Part shown: positions 33,873 to 47,848 of the stretch, in pieces
Numbering within the stretch: position 1 is the first letter of the stretch
Layout: every line of letters starts with the position of its first letter
Assembly (NCBI RefSeq): GCF_900177295.1
Contig: NZ_FWZX01000001.1
Coordinates: forward strand, 570,631-634,630
From: Tistlia consotensis USBA 355
Lineage (GTDB): Bacteria; Pseudomonadota; Alphaproteobacteria; Kiloniellales; DSM-21159
Direction of reading: 5' to 3'
Length of the DNA: 64,000 bases
Position numbers and translations under genes: made by a program
Notes under the pieces: model-generated
Told to the model about the DNA's origin: nothing
What the model saw: the letters and a program-made list of their open reading frames with translations, nothing else
Databases searched by the model: none

Positions 33873-34627
33873 TTCGAGCCTCCCTCTCCGGGCAGGTGCG
33901 GCGCCGCGCTGCCGTCGCCCTTCTTCAGCGCCTCTGCATAGATCGTCATGTGCGCCGGGCCGGTGAAGATGACGACCGCGCCGCGGTCCTCGATCTGGAT
34001 GCCCTCGGACTGGATCGTGCCGGACGGCCCCTGGGACTCGACCGCCCGCTTGCCGATGACCCGTCCGTCCTTCATGTAGACCTTCGCCGATTCGGTCGTC
34101 ATCTCGTAACCCTGGTCGTGGAACATCGTCACGCCGTCATCCAGGTCCAGGACCTCCTCGTCCTTGTTGTACAGCCCCTTCTCCGCGTTGACCGCGATCC
34201 AGGTCTGGTCCCGGGTCAGGATGTCGCCGCTCGGCTTCACCAGGTCGACCAGCCGCTCGTCGTCGCGGCGCTGGACGGCCTGGTCGGCGGTCACGTGGTA
34301 GGGGCGCCCCTCGTCGTCGACGCCGTCGAAGCGGGCGTTGACCATGGTGGAGTTGGTCGGCTCGTCGGTCTGCAGGTCGCTGATGCCCAGCGAATAGGGC
34401 TTCTCGACGGGATTGACCCGCGGCCAGGCGACGAGCAGCAGCACCAGCGCCACGGCGATCGCGGGCAGCAGATACTTGAGGATGCCGACCAGCGACGAGT
34501 AGGCATCGCCGCCCGACAGCCGTGGCGGCCGCGGGCGCCCTTCGGGTGCAGCCGCCATCTCCGGCGCCTCGGAGGTCCGCTTCGGCCTATCGTTCTGCTC
34601 TACTCTCAAGGTGACACTGTCGGCCAT
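33869..34627 (-). CDS. lptC: LPS export protein LptC
   Basis: 252 residues. A cytoplasmic N-terminus is followed by one membrane helix (LKYLLPAIAVALVLLLVAWP, about 51-70), then a periplasmic LptC domain with PYHVTADQAVQR, YNKDEEVLDLDDGVTMFHDQ and FTGPAHMTIYAEA. It links LptBFG to LptA. It is preceded by rnd on the same strand with a gap of 210 bp that holds no gene. Confidence 0.9.
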   Translation of the reverse strand: MADSVTLRVEQNDRPKRTSEAPEMAAAPEGRPRPPRLSGGDAYSSLVGILKYLLPAIAVALVLLLVAWPRVNPVEKPYSLGISDLQTDEPTNSTMVNARFDGVDDEGRPYHVTADQAVQRRDDERLVDLVKPSGDILTRDQTWIAVNAEKGLYNKDEEVLDLDDGVTMFHDQGYEMTTESAKVYMKDGRVIGKRAVESQGPSGTIQSEGIQIEDRGAVVIFTGPAHMTIYAEALKKGDGSAAPHLPGEGGSK

Positions 34628-34837
34628 CGGTTTCCATCAAGCGCCTCAACGGCTGCCCCGGCGCTGCGCGATACATCACAGCGGCATCCTATCGCAACTC
34701 ACCGGCATCGCAGCGTCTTTCGACGGGCCGGCCGCCGGGGCGGCGACGCGGCGGATCCGCGGCAGGCGCGGCCGCGCCGCGCCCCCAAGCATATGAGCGC
34801 GCGCGTCGCATTCCCAAAGACGTTCGCGCACAAACGG

Positions 34838-35458
34838 CTAGTGCTGGAAGATGTCGGGCTCGTCCCAGCCTTGGAGGTCGAGGGCGGCGCGGCTCGGCAG
34901 GAAGTCGAAGCAGGCCTGGGCCAGCGCGCTGCGGCCCTCGCGGGCGAGCAGCGCATCGAAGCGCTGCTTCAGGGCATGGAGGTGCAGCACGTCGCTGGCA
35001 GCGTAGGCCAGCTGGTCGCCGGTCAGCTCCGGCGCGCCCCAGTCCGACGACTGCTGCTGCTTGGAGATCTGCACGCCGAGCAGCTCGCCGCAGAGGTCCT
35101 TGAGACCGTGGCGATCGGTATAGGTGCGGGTCATCTTGGAGGCGATCTTGGTGCAGTAGACCGGCCGGGTGACGACCCCCAGGTGGCGCAGCATCATGGC
35201 CAGGTCGAAGCGCGCGAAGTGGAACAGCTTGAGGCGGTCCGGATCGGTGAGCAGGCGCTTCAGGTTCGGCGCCGCGTAGCCCGCCGGGCTGCCGATCGGG
35301 AACTGCACCAGGTGGGCCGAGCCGTCGCCGCTCGACAGCTGGACCAGGCACAGCCGGTCGCGGCGCGGGTCGAGGCCCATGGTCTCGGTGTCGATGGCGA
35401 CCACCGGCCCGAGGTCGAGGCCGTCCGGCAGGTCGTCGCGATGCAGCTCGATGGACAA
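34838..35458 (-). CDS. rnd: RNase D-type 3'-5' exonuclease, short form
   Basis: 206 residues with a DEDDy exonuclease fold: VVAIDTETMGLDPRRDRLCL (D and E of motif I), LFHFARFDLAMMLRHLG (motif II) and YAASDVLHLHALKQRFD (motif III). It lacks the HRDC domain, as in the short alphaproteobacterial RNase D. The start is uncertain: a TTG at 35458 gives the family N-terminus SIELHRDDLPDG, while the first ATG at 35548 adds an Ala/Pro-rich extension. It is located upstream of lptC in the conserved order. Confidence 0.85.
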   Translation of the reverse strand: MSIELHRDDLPDGLDLGPVVAIDTETMGLDPRRDRLCLVQLSSGDGSAHLVQFPIGSPAGYAAPNLKRLLTDPDRLKLFHFARFDLAMMLRHLGVVTRPVYCTKIASKMTRTYTDRHGLKDLCGELLGVQISKQQQSSDWGAPELTGDQLAYAASDVLHLHALKQRFDALLAREGRSALAQACFDFLPSRAALDLQGWDEPDIFQH

Positions 35459-35644
35459 GGGCGGGCTCTCGGCGCTTCTCTGGTCGGGGCGGACCGCGTT
35501 TCCGGCGGGGCCTGCCGGACGCGCGGGCGCGCACGGCAGGCCCGGCACCTTAGCGCCCGCCTTTCGGGTGTCAACGTCGCGTCGCCCGGTGCTATATAGC
35601 GGCCTTCCTGGAACGACTGGATCACGGAACGGGCACGGCAGACC

Positions 35645-36613
35645 ATGGCGGCAGGCACCATCACGATCTTCGGCGGCTCAGGCTTCATCGGGCGATACGT
35701 CGTCGCGCGCCTGGCCGACAGCGGCTGGACGATCCGGGTCGCGGTGCGCCGGCCCGAGCGGGCGAAGTTCCTGAAGCCGCTCGGCAACGTCGGGCAGGTC
35801 GTGCCGATCGCCTGCTCGGTGCGCGACCAGGCCAGTGTCGAGGCCGCGGTCGCCGGCAGCGACGCCGCGATCAACCTGGTCGGCATCCTCTTCCAGCAGG
35901 GCCGCCAGCGCTTCGACGCGGTCCAGGCCGAGGGCGCCGAGCGGGTCGCCGCGGCCGCGGCGGCGGCCGGCATCGGCCGCTTCGTCCAGGTCAGCGCGAT
36001 CGGCGCCGACGAAAAGTCGCCCTCCGCCTACGGCCGCAGCAAGGCGGCCGGCGAGGCGGCGGTGCGCCGCCACCTGCCGGGCGCCGCGATCGTCCGCCCG
36101 TCGATCGTCTTCGGCCCCGAGGACGACTTCTTCAACCGCTTCGCCGCGATGGCGCGCCTGTCGCCGGTGCTGCCGCTGATCGGCGGCGGCAAGACCCGCT
36201 TCCAGCCGGTCTACGTCGGCGACGTCGCCGACGCCGTCGTCGCCGCGCTGGACGGTCCGCGGGAGGGCGCTCCGGGGGGCGGCCGGACCTTCGAGCTGGG
36301 CGGCCCCAAGGTGCACAGCTTCAAGGAGCTGATGGAGCTGATGCTCAGGATCGTCCGGCGCAAGCGGCTGCTGCTGCCGCTGCCCTTCGGTCTCGCCAGC
36401 CTGATGGCGCTGCCGGCCGAGCTGCTGCCGGTGCCGCCGCTGACCCGCGACCAGGTCGAGCTGCTGAAGCGCGACAACGTCGTCTCGCCGGGCGCCGAGG
36501 GCCTGGAGGCCTTCGGCATCCACCCGCACTCGCTCGAGGTGATCCTGCCGACCTATCTCGACCGCTACCGCCCCGGCGGGCGCTTCATGGAGCACCTGCC
36601 GCACGGCATGTAG
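35645..36613 (+). CDS. NDUFA9-like NAD(P)-binding protein (complex I-associated SDR)
   Basis: 322 residues of the atypical extended SDR type. The nucleotide motif is TIFGGSGFIGRYVVARLADS (about 7-26), followed by VQVSAIGADEKSPSAYGRSK with the YxxxK pair, and IVRPSIVFGPEDDFFNRFA. Relatives include the complex I accessory subunit NDUFA9 and ubiquinone-related reductases. The gene stands alone and diverges from rnd. The metabolic role is not clear from context. Confidence 0.85.
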   Translation: MAAGTITIFGGSGFIGRYVVARLADSGWTIRVAVRRPERAKFLKPLGNVGQVVPIACSVRDQASVEAAVAGSDAAINLVGILFQQGRQRFDAVQAEGAERVAAAAAAAGIGRFVQVSAIGADEKSPSAYGRSKAAGEAAVRRHLPGAAIVRPSIVFGPEDDFFNRFAAMARLSPVLPLIGGGKTRFQPVYVGDVADAVVAALDGPREGAPGGGRTFELGGPKVHSFKELMELMLRIVRRKRLLLPLPFGLASLMALPAELLPVPPLTRDQVELLKRDNVVSPGAEGLEAFGIHPHSLEVILPTYLDRYRPGGRFMEHLPHGM

Positions 36614-36668
36614 GGGCTCCCGGGTCCAGGCCGCCGCCGGCCGTCCGCGCGCGAGCGCGAAGCGGACC

Positions 36669-37493
<825 letters not shown>

Positions 37494-37835
37494 CGGGCAC
37501 TCCCTGGTCGCGAGGCCGTCCCTCTCCCGGCCGTCCGGGCTTATATCAGGCGCGCTCCGCGGCGCTCCAGCTTTTCCGATAGTCTCGATATGGTACTATT
37601 CTGTCACCCTCACTCTGGCGGAGACCCCGGTTTCCGGGGTAGCATCGGAAGCACTGGCCCATCTGTATGGCAGCTATGTTGACCTATCGGCCAATAAGTT
37701 CTCGCCACTGCTGCATTTGGACGTTATAGAACGCCTCCCCGCCGTCGACGGGGTCTTTCCTGTCCGCCGATCGGGCACCGCGAGGGCGCGGCGGCGGCAG
37801 GCGCGGGCAGAGCGCAAGCGAGGGAACGCAAGGGT
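37494..37835. promoter_or_regulatory. Divergent uppP-gltD intergenic region with two hairpins
   Basis: No gene is apparent in these 342 bp, which include a locally AT-richer part (about 37560-37735). ACCCCGG-TTT-CCGGGGT (37624-37640) is a perfect 7-bp stem. CCCCG and CGGGG around CCGTCGA (37737-37753), followed by tcttt, form a second stem close to the gltD start. These may be leader or terminator structures for gltD. No confident -35/-10 pair was found. Confidence 0.45.
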
Positions 37836-39287
37836 ATGGCCAGCCGGATGCTGAAGTTCGTCAAGGTGCAGCGCCAGATGCCGCACAAGCGCGAGGTCGC
37901 GGCGCGCGCCCACGACTTCGACGAGATCTACGACGATTTCAGCACGCCCTCGGCGGCGGAGCAGGCGAGCCGCTGCTCGCAGTGCGGCGTGCCTTTCTGC
38001 CAGGTCCACTGCCCGGTCCACAACAACATCCCCGACTGGCTGATGCTGACCGCCGAGGGACGGCTCGAGGAGGCCTACGAGGTCAGCCAGGCGACCAACA
38101 ACTTCCCGGAGATCTGCGGCCGCATCTGCCCCCAGGACCGCCTGTGCGAAGGCAACTGCGTGATCGAGCAGTCGGGCCACGGCACGGTCACGATCGGCGC
38201 GGTCGAGAAGTACATCAACGACACCGCCTGGGCCGAGGGCTGGGTCAAGCCGGTCAGGCCGGCGCGCGAGCGCGAGCAGTCCGTCGGCATCGTCGGCGGC
38301 GGCCCGGCCGGCCTGGCGGCCGCGGAGCAGCTGCGCAAGAAGGGCTTCCAGGTCACGGTCTACGACCGCTACGACCGCATGGGCGGCCTGATGATCTACG
38401 GCATCCCGAACTTCAAGCTGGAGAAGGAGGTCGTCGAGCGGCGCACGAAGCTGCTCGCCGAGGCCGGCGTCGCCTACGTCCCGAACTGCGACGTCGGGCG
38501 CGACGTCAGCCTCGAGGAGCTGCGCCGGCGCCACGACGCGCTGCTGCTGGCGACCGGCGTCTACAAGGCGCGCGACATCAAGGTCCCGGGCGTCGGCCTG
38601 GACAACGTCCGCCCGGCGCTCGACTTCCTGGTCGCCTCGAACCGCAAGGGCCTCGGCGACGCCGTGCCGGCCTTCGAGGACGGCACGCTCAACGCCGAGG
38701 GCAAGGACGTCGTGGTGATCGGCGGCGGCGACACGGCGATGGACTGCGTGCGCACCGCGGTGCGCCAGGGCGCGCGCTCGGTGAAGTGCCTCTACCGCCG
38801 CAACCGCCAGAACATGCCGGGCTCGCAGCGCGAGGTCGCCAATGCCGAGGAGGAGGGCGTCGAGTTCGTCTGGCTGGCCGCCCCCGAAGCCTTCGACGGC
38901 GACACGACAGTCGAGACAGTCCGCGCCTGCCGGGTCCACCTCGGCGTGCCCGACGCGACCGGCCGGCAGCTCCCGCAGATCCTGCCGGACTCGAGCTTCA
39001 GCCTGCCCGCCGACCTGGTGATCAAGGCGCTCGGCTTCGATCCCGAGGACCTGCCGGCGCTGTTCGGCTGCCCGGAGCTGGAGACGACGCGCTGGGGCAC
39101 CGTCAAGGTGCGCTACCCCAGCCTCGCGACCAACCTGGACGGCGTCTACGCCGCCGGCGACATCGTGCGCGGCGCCAGCCTCGTGGTCTGGGCGATCCGC
39201 GACGGCCGCGACGCCGCCGACTCGATCGCCCGCTACCTCGACAACAAGACTGCCGGCGCGAGCGCGACGGCGGTCGCCGCAGAATAG
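37836..39287 (+). CDS. gltD: Glutamate synthase (NADPH) small subunit GltD
   Basis: 483 residues. The N-terminal Cys cluster for 4Fe-4S centres is CSQCGVPFCQVHCPVHNN and CGRICPQDRLCEGNC. The FAD site is GGGPAGLAAAEQLRKKG, then the NADPH site VIGGGDTAMDCVRTAVRQGA, and a second FAD motif VYAAGDIVRGASLV. It passes electrons from NADPH to GltB. It is followed by a small exported protein and then gltB. Confidence 0.96.
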   Translation: MASRMLKFVKVQRQMPHKREVAARAHDFDEIYDDFSTPSAAEQASRCSQCGVPFCQVHCPVHNNIPDWLMLTAEGRLEEAYEVSQATNNFPEICGRICPQDRLCEGNCVIEQSGHGTVTIGAVEKYINDTAWAEGWVKPVRPAREREQSVGIVGGGPAGLAAAEQLRKKGFQVTVYDRYDRMGGLMIYGIPNFKLEKEVVERRTKLLAEAGVAYVPNCDVGRDVSLEELRRRHDALLLATGVYKARDIKVPGVGLDNVRPALDFLVASNRKGLGDAVPAFEDGTLNAEGKDVVVIGGGDTAMDCVRTAVRQGARSVKCLYRRNRQNMPGSQREVANAEEEGVEFVWLAAPEAFDGDTTVETVRACRVHLGVPDATGRQLPQILPDSSFSLPADLVIKALGFDPEDLPALFGCPELETTRWGTVKVRYPSLATNLDGVYAAGDIVRGASLVVWAIRDGRDAADSIARYLDNKTAGASATAVAAE

Positions 39288-39301
39288 GAGCAGCTTCCCG
39301 C

Positions 39302-39952
39302 ATGGCTTTCCGCGCGCCCGCCCGCCCGCTCCTCGCCGCCCTCCTGCTCGCCGCCGCGGCCCTCGCCGGCAGCGTGCTGTCGGCTGTGGCCTGGCCGGAC
39401 CGGGCGGCGGCGCAGGACCTGAAGCTGCCGGCGCCGGGCACGGCGGTCGAGTTCGACAACGGCTCGGTCTACCGCGCCTTCGCGACGGTCGGCGACCAGG
39501 TCTTCGTCGTCGAGACGACCGGCGACGGGCGCACCGTCGTGCACGTCATGCGCTACGGCCGTTTCGACTCGCTGATCTTCCGCAATCCCAGCCGCTCCGA
39601 GATCTACTTCACCAAGGGCTCGGTCGAGGACCTGCTGGGCGCGACGCCGGACAAGCCGCTGGAGATCGCCTACGAGGTCTACGTCGACAACCGCCTGACC
39701 TCGCGGGTCAACGGCGTCGCGCTGCGCGGCCAGGTCACGCCGGTCGAGGTCGCCGGCACCAAGCTGCCGACCCGGCCGCTGTCGCTGCAGCTGTCCTACT
39801 ACGACCCGGACGGCAACTTTCAGCAGAGCGTCAAGCTGACCCGCTACTTCTCCGAGGCGCTCGGCCTGCCGCTGCGCATCGAGTACGAGAACGCCACGTC
39901 GGGCGAGAAATTCACGATCACCGCCAAGAAGGTGATCGAGGGTACCCACTAG
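39302..39952 (+). CDS. Exported protein of unknown function between gltD and gltB
   Basis: 216 residues. A Sec signal peptide (RPLLAALLLAAAALAGSVLS, cleavage after DRAAA or so) is followed by a beta-rich soluble domain (YRAFATVGDQVFVVETTGDG, MRYGRFDSLIFRNPS, LSLQLSYYDPDGNFQQSVKL). It has no Cys in the mature part and no membrane anchor. It starts 14 bp after gltD and ends 45 bp before gltB, so it is co-transcribed with glutamate synthase although it is periplasmic. Family not recognised. Confidence 0.75.
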   Translation: MAFRAPARPLLAALLLAAAALAGSVLSAVAWPDRAAAQDLKLPAPGTAVEFDNGSVYRAFATVGDQVFVVETTGDGRTVVHVMRYGRFDSLIFRNPSRSEIYFTKGSVEDLLGATPDKPLEIAYEVYVDNRLTSRVNGVALRGQVTPVEVAGTKLPTRPLSLQLSYYDPDGNFQQSVKLTRYFSEALGLPLRIEYENATSGEKFTITAKKVIEGTH

Positions 39953-39997
39953 CCAGGACGGCCGGCCGCGCCGGCCCCCAGTTCGGGATTCACGACC

Positions 39998-44563
<4,566 letters not shown>

Positions 44564-44649
44564 GGCGGCGGACCCGGCCTCCGCGCAAGCCGCGGATAGC
44601 CGGGAGCGCCCGGCGGTGCGACTCTCCCGGCCACGGGAGGGCGCAGAGC

Positions 44650-45372
44650 ATGACGCTGATCGATCCGGTGCCCTGGGGGCGCAGCCACGCCGAATACCGG
44701 GCCTTCTTCGGGCTCGGCGGGCTGCCGCCGACGGCGCGGGTCCTCGACGTCGCCGGCGGGCCGTCGAGCTTCACCGCGGAGCGCAGCGCCGCCGGCGGTC
44801 CGACGGTCGCCTGCGATCCGCTCTACGACCGGCCGGCCGCCGGGATCGCGGCCGGCGTCGAAGCGGCCCGGCGGGCCATCATGGCCCGGGTGCGGGCCGC
44901 CCCGGAGCGCTACCTCTGGACCTCGATCGCCTCGCCGGACGAGCTGGAGCGGATCCGCCTCGCCGCGATGGGCCGCTTCCTGGCGGACTACGAGGCCGGC
45001 CGGGCGGCCGGGCGCTACCGCAGCGGCGCGCTGCCGGACCTGCCCTTCGCCGCCGACAGCTTCGACCTGGCGCTCTCGTCGCACCTGCTGTTCACCTATT
45101 CGGAGGGCCTGGACCTGGCCTTCCACCTGGCCGCGGCCCGCGAGCTGCTGCGCGTCGCGCCCGAGGCGCGCGTCTTCCCGCTGCTGAACCACGACGCAGG
45201 GCCCTCGCCGCACCTCGAGCCGCTGATCGGAAGGCTCACCGCGGAGGGCCTGCGCTGCGAGCGCCGCCGGGTCGGCTACCAGTTCCAGCGCGGCGGCGAC
45301 GAGATGCTGGTGCTGACCCGCGGCACGGCCCCCCTGGCGACCCTCGGCCCGGGCCCGCAAAGCCCGGCGTGA
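44650..45372 (+). CDS. Class I SAM-dependent methyltransferase-like protein
   Basis: 240 residues. ARVLDVAGGPSSFTAERSAA (about 29-48) is a motif I-like glycine loop, followed by TVACDPLYDR (motif II Asp) and ADSFDLALSSHLLFTYSEGL at about 137-156, which matches the post-II region of such enzymes. The substrate is unknown. It is 86 bp downstream of gltB on the same strand and has a GGGAGGG site before the ATG. Confidence 0.7.
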   Translation: MTLIDPVPWGRSHAEYRAFFGLGGLPPTARVLDVAGGPSSFTAERSAAGGPTVACDPLYDRPAAGIAAGVEAARRAIMARVRAAPERYLWTSIASPDELERIRLAAMGRFLADYEAGRAAGRYRSGALPDLPFAADSFDLALSSHLLFTYSEGLDLAFHLAAARELLRVAPEARVFPLLNHDAGPSPHLEPLIGRLTAEGLRCERRRVGYQFQRGGDEMLVLTRGTAPLATLGPGPQSPA

Positions 45373-45470
45373 CGGGGTTTTCACTTAGCGATCGGCGGTG
45401 CGGCTGCTAGCCTTCGGGCCTAGCGCGGCCGAATCAGGCGTCCGGTCGGCAGAAGGGGGGAGAGATCGCC

Positions 45471-47063
45471 GTGGCTCGCATCATCCTGGTCGCTCCGCGC
45501 TTCGAGCCGTCGTTCTTCGGCTTCGACTACGCGATGCCGGTGCTGGGCAAGAGCGCGAACATGCCGGTCGCGGCCCTGCCCCTGCTGGCCGCGCTGACGC
45601 CCGGGGAGCACGAGGTGACGCTGGTCGACGAGGCGGCCGAGCCGCTCGACTACGACGCGATCGCCGAGGCCGACATCGTCGGCCTCACCGGCATGAACGT
45701 GCAGCGCTTCCGCATGGTCGAGATCGCCAAGGAGCTGAAGGCGCGCGGCGCCTTCCTGGCGATCGGCGGGCCCTGGGTGACGGTCCAGGAGGACTACTTC
45801 GAGGGCTTGGCCGACGTCATCTTCATCGGCGAGGCCGACACGACCTGGCCGCAGTTCCTGTCGGACTGGGCGGAGGGCGCGCATGTCCCCCGCTACGAGC
45901 AGGCCGAGCGCACGGACGTCACCACCCTGCCGCCCTCGCGCTTCGAGCTCTACGACATGTCGAAGTACTTCTCGGCCTCGATCCAGGTCTCGCGCGGCTG
46001 CCCCTTCCGCTGCGAGTTCTGCGACATCATCGTCACCTTCGGCCGCGTGCCGCGGGTCAAGACGCCGGAGCAGGTGATCGCCGAGCTCGAGGCCCTGCGC
46101 GCGCGCAGGGTGTTCGACGTCTACCTCGCCGACGACAACTTCATCGGCAACAAGAAGGCGGTCCGGCCGATCCTCGAGGCGATCGTCGAGTGGCAGCGCC
46201 GGCACGGCTATCCGATGATCCTGTCGACCGAGGCCTCGATCAACCTGGCCGAGGAGGACGAGCTGCTCGACCTGATGGGCCAGGCCAACATCGCCACGGT
46301 CTTCGTCGGCGTCGAATCGCCCAGCGAAGAGTCCCTGAAGGAGACGCAGAAGGTCCAGAACCTCAAGGGCCGCACCGGGGCGGGCGGGCTGTCGGTGACC
46401 GACGACATCATCCGGCGCCTGGGCGTCATCCGGGCCAAGGGCATCGAGGTCAACATGGGCATGATCGTCGGCTTCGACAGCGATCGCCCGGACATCTTCG
46501 ACCGGCAGCGCGAGTTCGTCAGCCGCACCGGCATCCCGACGGTGCTGGTCTCGATGCTGGCCGCGATCCCGACCACACCGCTGCACAAGCGGCTGACCGG
46601 CGAGGGCCGCCTCGACGACGGCGATCCGCCGCCTTACGGCACCAACGTCGTGCCGCTCGGCATGTCGCAGCAGCAGCTGCGCGACGGCTACGTCCGCCTG
46701 ATGACCGACCTCTACGCGCCCGAAGCCTTCTTCGGACGGCTTGACGCCTCGCTCGCGAGCCTCTCGGCACGCTGGCGGCGGGTCGTCAGGACCGAGGCGA
46801 AGAGCCCGCGCGAGCGCCTGCAGCTGACGCTCCGAGCCGCCGTCGGCTCGCTGCTGCTCTACCGGAGCATCATGCGCCACGAGCCCGACCAGGCGCTGCG
46901 GCGCACCTGGCGCCGGCGGATCCTGGGGGTCGTCGCCCGCCCGACGCGGCGCCTGCCGCTGAGGGATCTGCCGGCCTACCTGATGCAGGTCGCCTGCCAC
47001 CTCCACTACCAGCAGTTCGTCCGCTCGATGGCCGCCGACGGACGGGTGCGCAACACCTTCTGA
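45471..47063 (+). CDS. B12-binding domain radical SAM protein (DUF4070 type)
   Basis: 530 residues, GTG start after GGGGGGAGAG. Residues 1-135 form a cobalamin-binding-like Rossmann domain (VALPLLAALTPGEHEVTLVD, IGGPWVTVQEDYF). The radical SAM cluster Cys are C177, C181 and C184 in SRGCPFRCEFCDII. The C-terminal part (MSQQQLRDGYVRLMTDLYAP) resembles DUF4070. This architecture is shared with the hopanoid C-2 methylase HpnP, BchE and others; the B12 domain lacks an obvious DxHxxG loop, as in other members. It lies outside but near the hopanoid genes. HpnP activity is possible but not supported by specific motifs. Confidence 0.82.
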   Translation: MARIILVAPRFEPSFFGFDYAMPVLGKSANMPVAALPLLAALTPGEHEVTLVDEAAEPLDYDAIAEADIVGLTGMNVQRFRMVEIAKELKARGAFLAIGGPWVTVQEDYFEGLADVIFIGEADTTWPQFLSDWAEGAHVPRYEQAERTDVTTLPPSRFELYDMSKYFSASIQVSRGCPFRCEFCDIIVTFGRVPRVKTPEQVIAELEALRARRVFDVYLADDNFIGNKKAVRPILEAIVEWQRRHGYPMILSTEASINLAEEDELLDLMGQANIATVFVGVESPSEESLKETQKVQNLKGRTGAGGLSVTDDIIRRLGVIRAKGIEVNMGMIVGFDSDRPDIFDRQREFVSRTGIPTVLVSMLAAIPTTPLHKRLTGEGRLDDGDPPPYGTNVVPLGMSQQQLRDGYVRLMTDLYAPEAFFGRLDASLASLSARWRRVVRTEAKSPRERLQLTLRAAVGSLLLYRSIMRHEPDQALRRTWRRRILGVVARPTRRLPLRDLPAYLMQVACHLHYQQFVRSMAADGRVRNTF

Positions 47064-47143
47064 GGCGGCGCCGGCGTGCGGCGCACGCCGGGGCTCGCCG
47101 CCCGTGTTGCCGGCGCGGGCGCCGGCGCTATAGTCGCGTCGCG

Positions 47144-47812
47144 ATGCGCATTCTCTACCACCTGCCGCTCGATCCCGGCTGCCGGAAGATCCGCCTGATG
47201 CTGGCGGAGAAGAAGCTCGCCTTCGAGCTCAAGGCCGAGCAGATCTGGGAGCGGCGCGAGTCCTTCCTGCGGCTCAACCCGGCCGGCGAGGTGCCGGTGC
47301 TGGTCGAGGAGGACGGCACGGTGCTGCCCGACCACCAGGTCATCGTCGAGTACCTGGAGGAGTGCTACCCGGAGGTCCCGCTGCTCGGTCACGGGCCCTT
47401 CGAGCGCGCCGAGTCGCGGCGGCTGGCCAACTGGTTCGACCGCAAGTTCGCGCAGGAGGTCTCCGAGCTGCTGCTCGAGGAGAAGCTGATGAAGCGCTAC
47501 CTCGGCACCGGCACGCCGGACTCCTCGGCGATCCGTGCCGCCAACAGCAACATCCACCACCACCTGCGCTACATCGCCTGGCTGTGCGACCGGCGCACCT
47601 GGCTGTCGGGCGACGACTTCGGGCTGGCCGACATCGCGGCGGCCGCCCACCTCTCCTGCCTGGACTACCTGGGCGACGTGCCCTGGGAGCAGCACGAGGG
47701 CGCCAAGGACTGGTACGCCCGGGTCAAGTCGCGGCCCTCGATGCGGCCCCTGCTCGCCGACCTGATGCCTGGCAGCCCGCCGCCGAAGCACTACGCCGAC
47801 CTGGATTTCTGA
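47144..47812 (+). CDS. Glutathione S-transferase family protein
   Basis: 222 residues: thioredoxin-like N-terminal half (ILYHLPLDPGCRKIRLMLAE, LNPAGEVPVLVEEDGTVLPD with the cis-Pro, DHQVIVEYLEE) and an all-helical C-terminal half (WLSGDDFGLADIAAAAHLSC). Overall a bacterial GST of the FzlA type by general look; FzlA in alphaproteobacteria works in cell division with FtsZ, but this sub-assignment is uncertain. Single gene between the radical SAM gene and the convergent TPR gene. Confidence 0.82.
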   Translation: MRILYHLPLDPGCRKIRLMLAEKKLAFELKAEQIWERRESFLRLNPAGEVPVLVEEDGTVLPDHQVIVEYLEECYPEVPLLGHGPFERAESRRLANWFDRKFAQEVSELLLEEKLMKRYLGTGTPDSSAIRAANSNIHHHLRYIAWLCDRRTWLSGDDFGLADIAAAAHLSCLDYLGDVPWEQHEGAKDWYARVKSRPSMRPLLADLMPGSPPPKHYADLDF

Positions 47813-47848
47813 GGGAGCGGTGGACGGCGGCGCCGGCAGCCGGCGCCG

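Noticed and set aside
45471-47063. Direct naming of the B12 radical SAM gene as hpnP
   Set aside because: Only the general domain plan agrees; no HpnP-specific motif was recognised and the gene is not inside the hpn operons.
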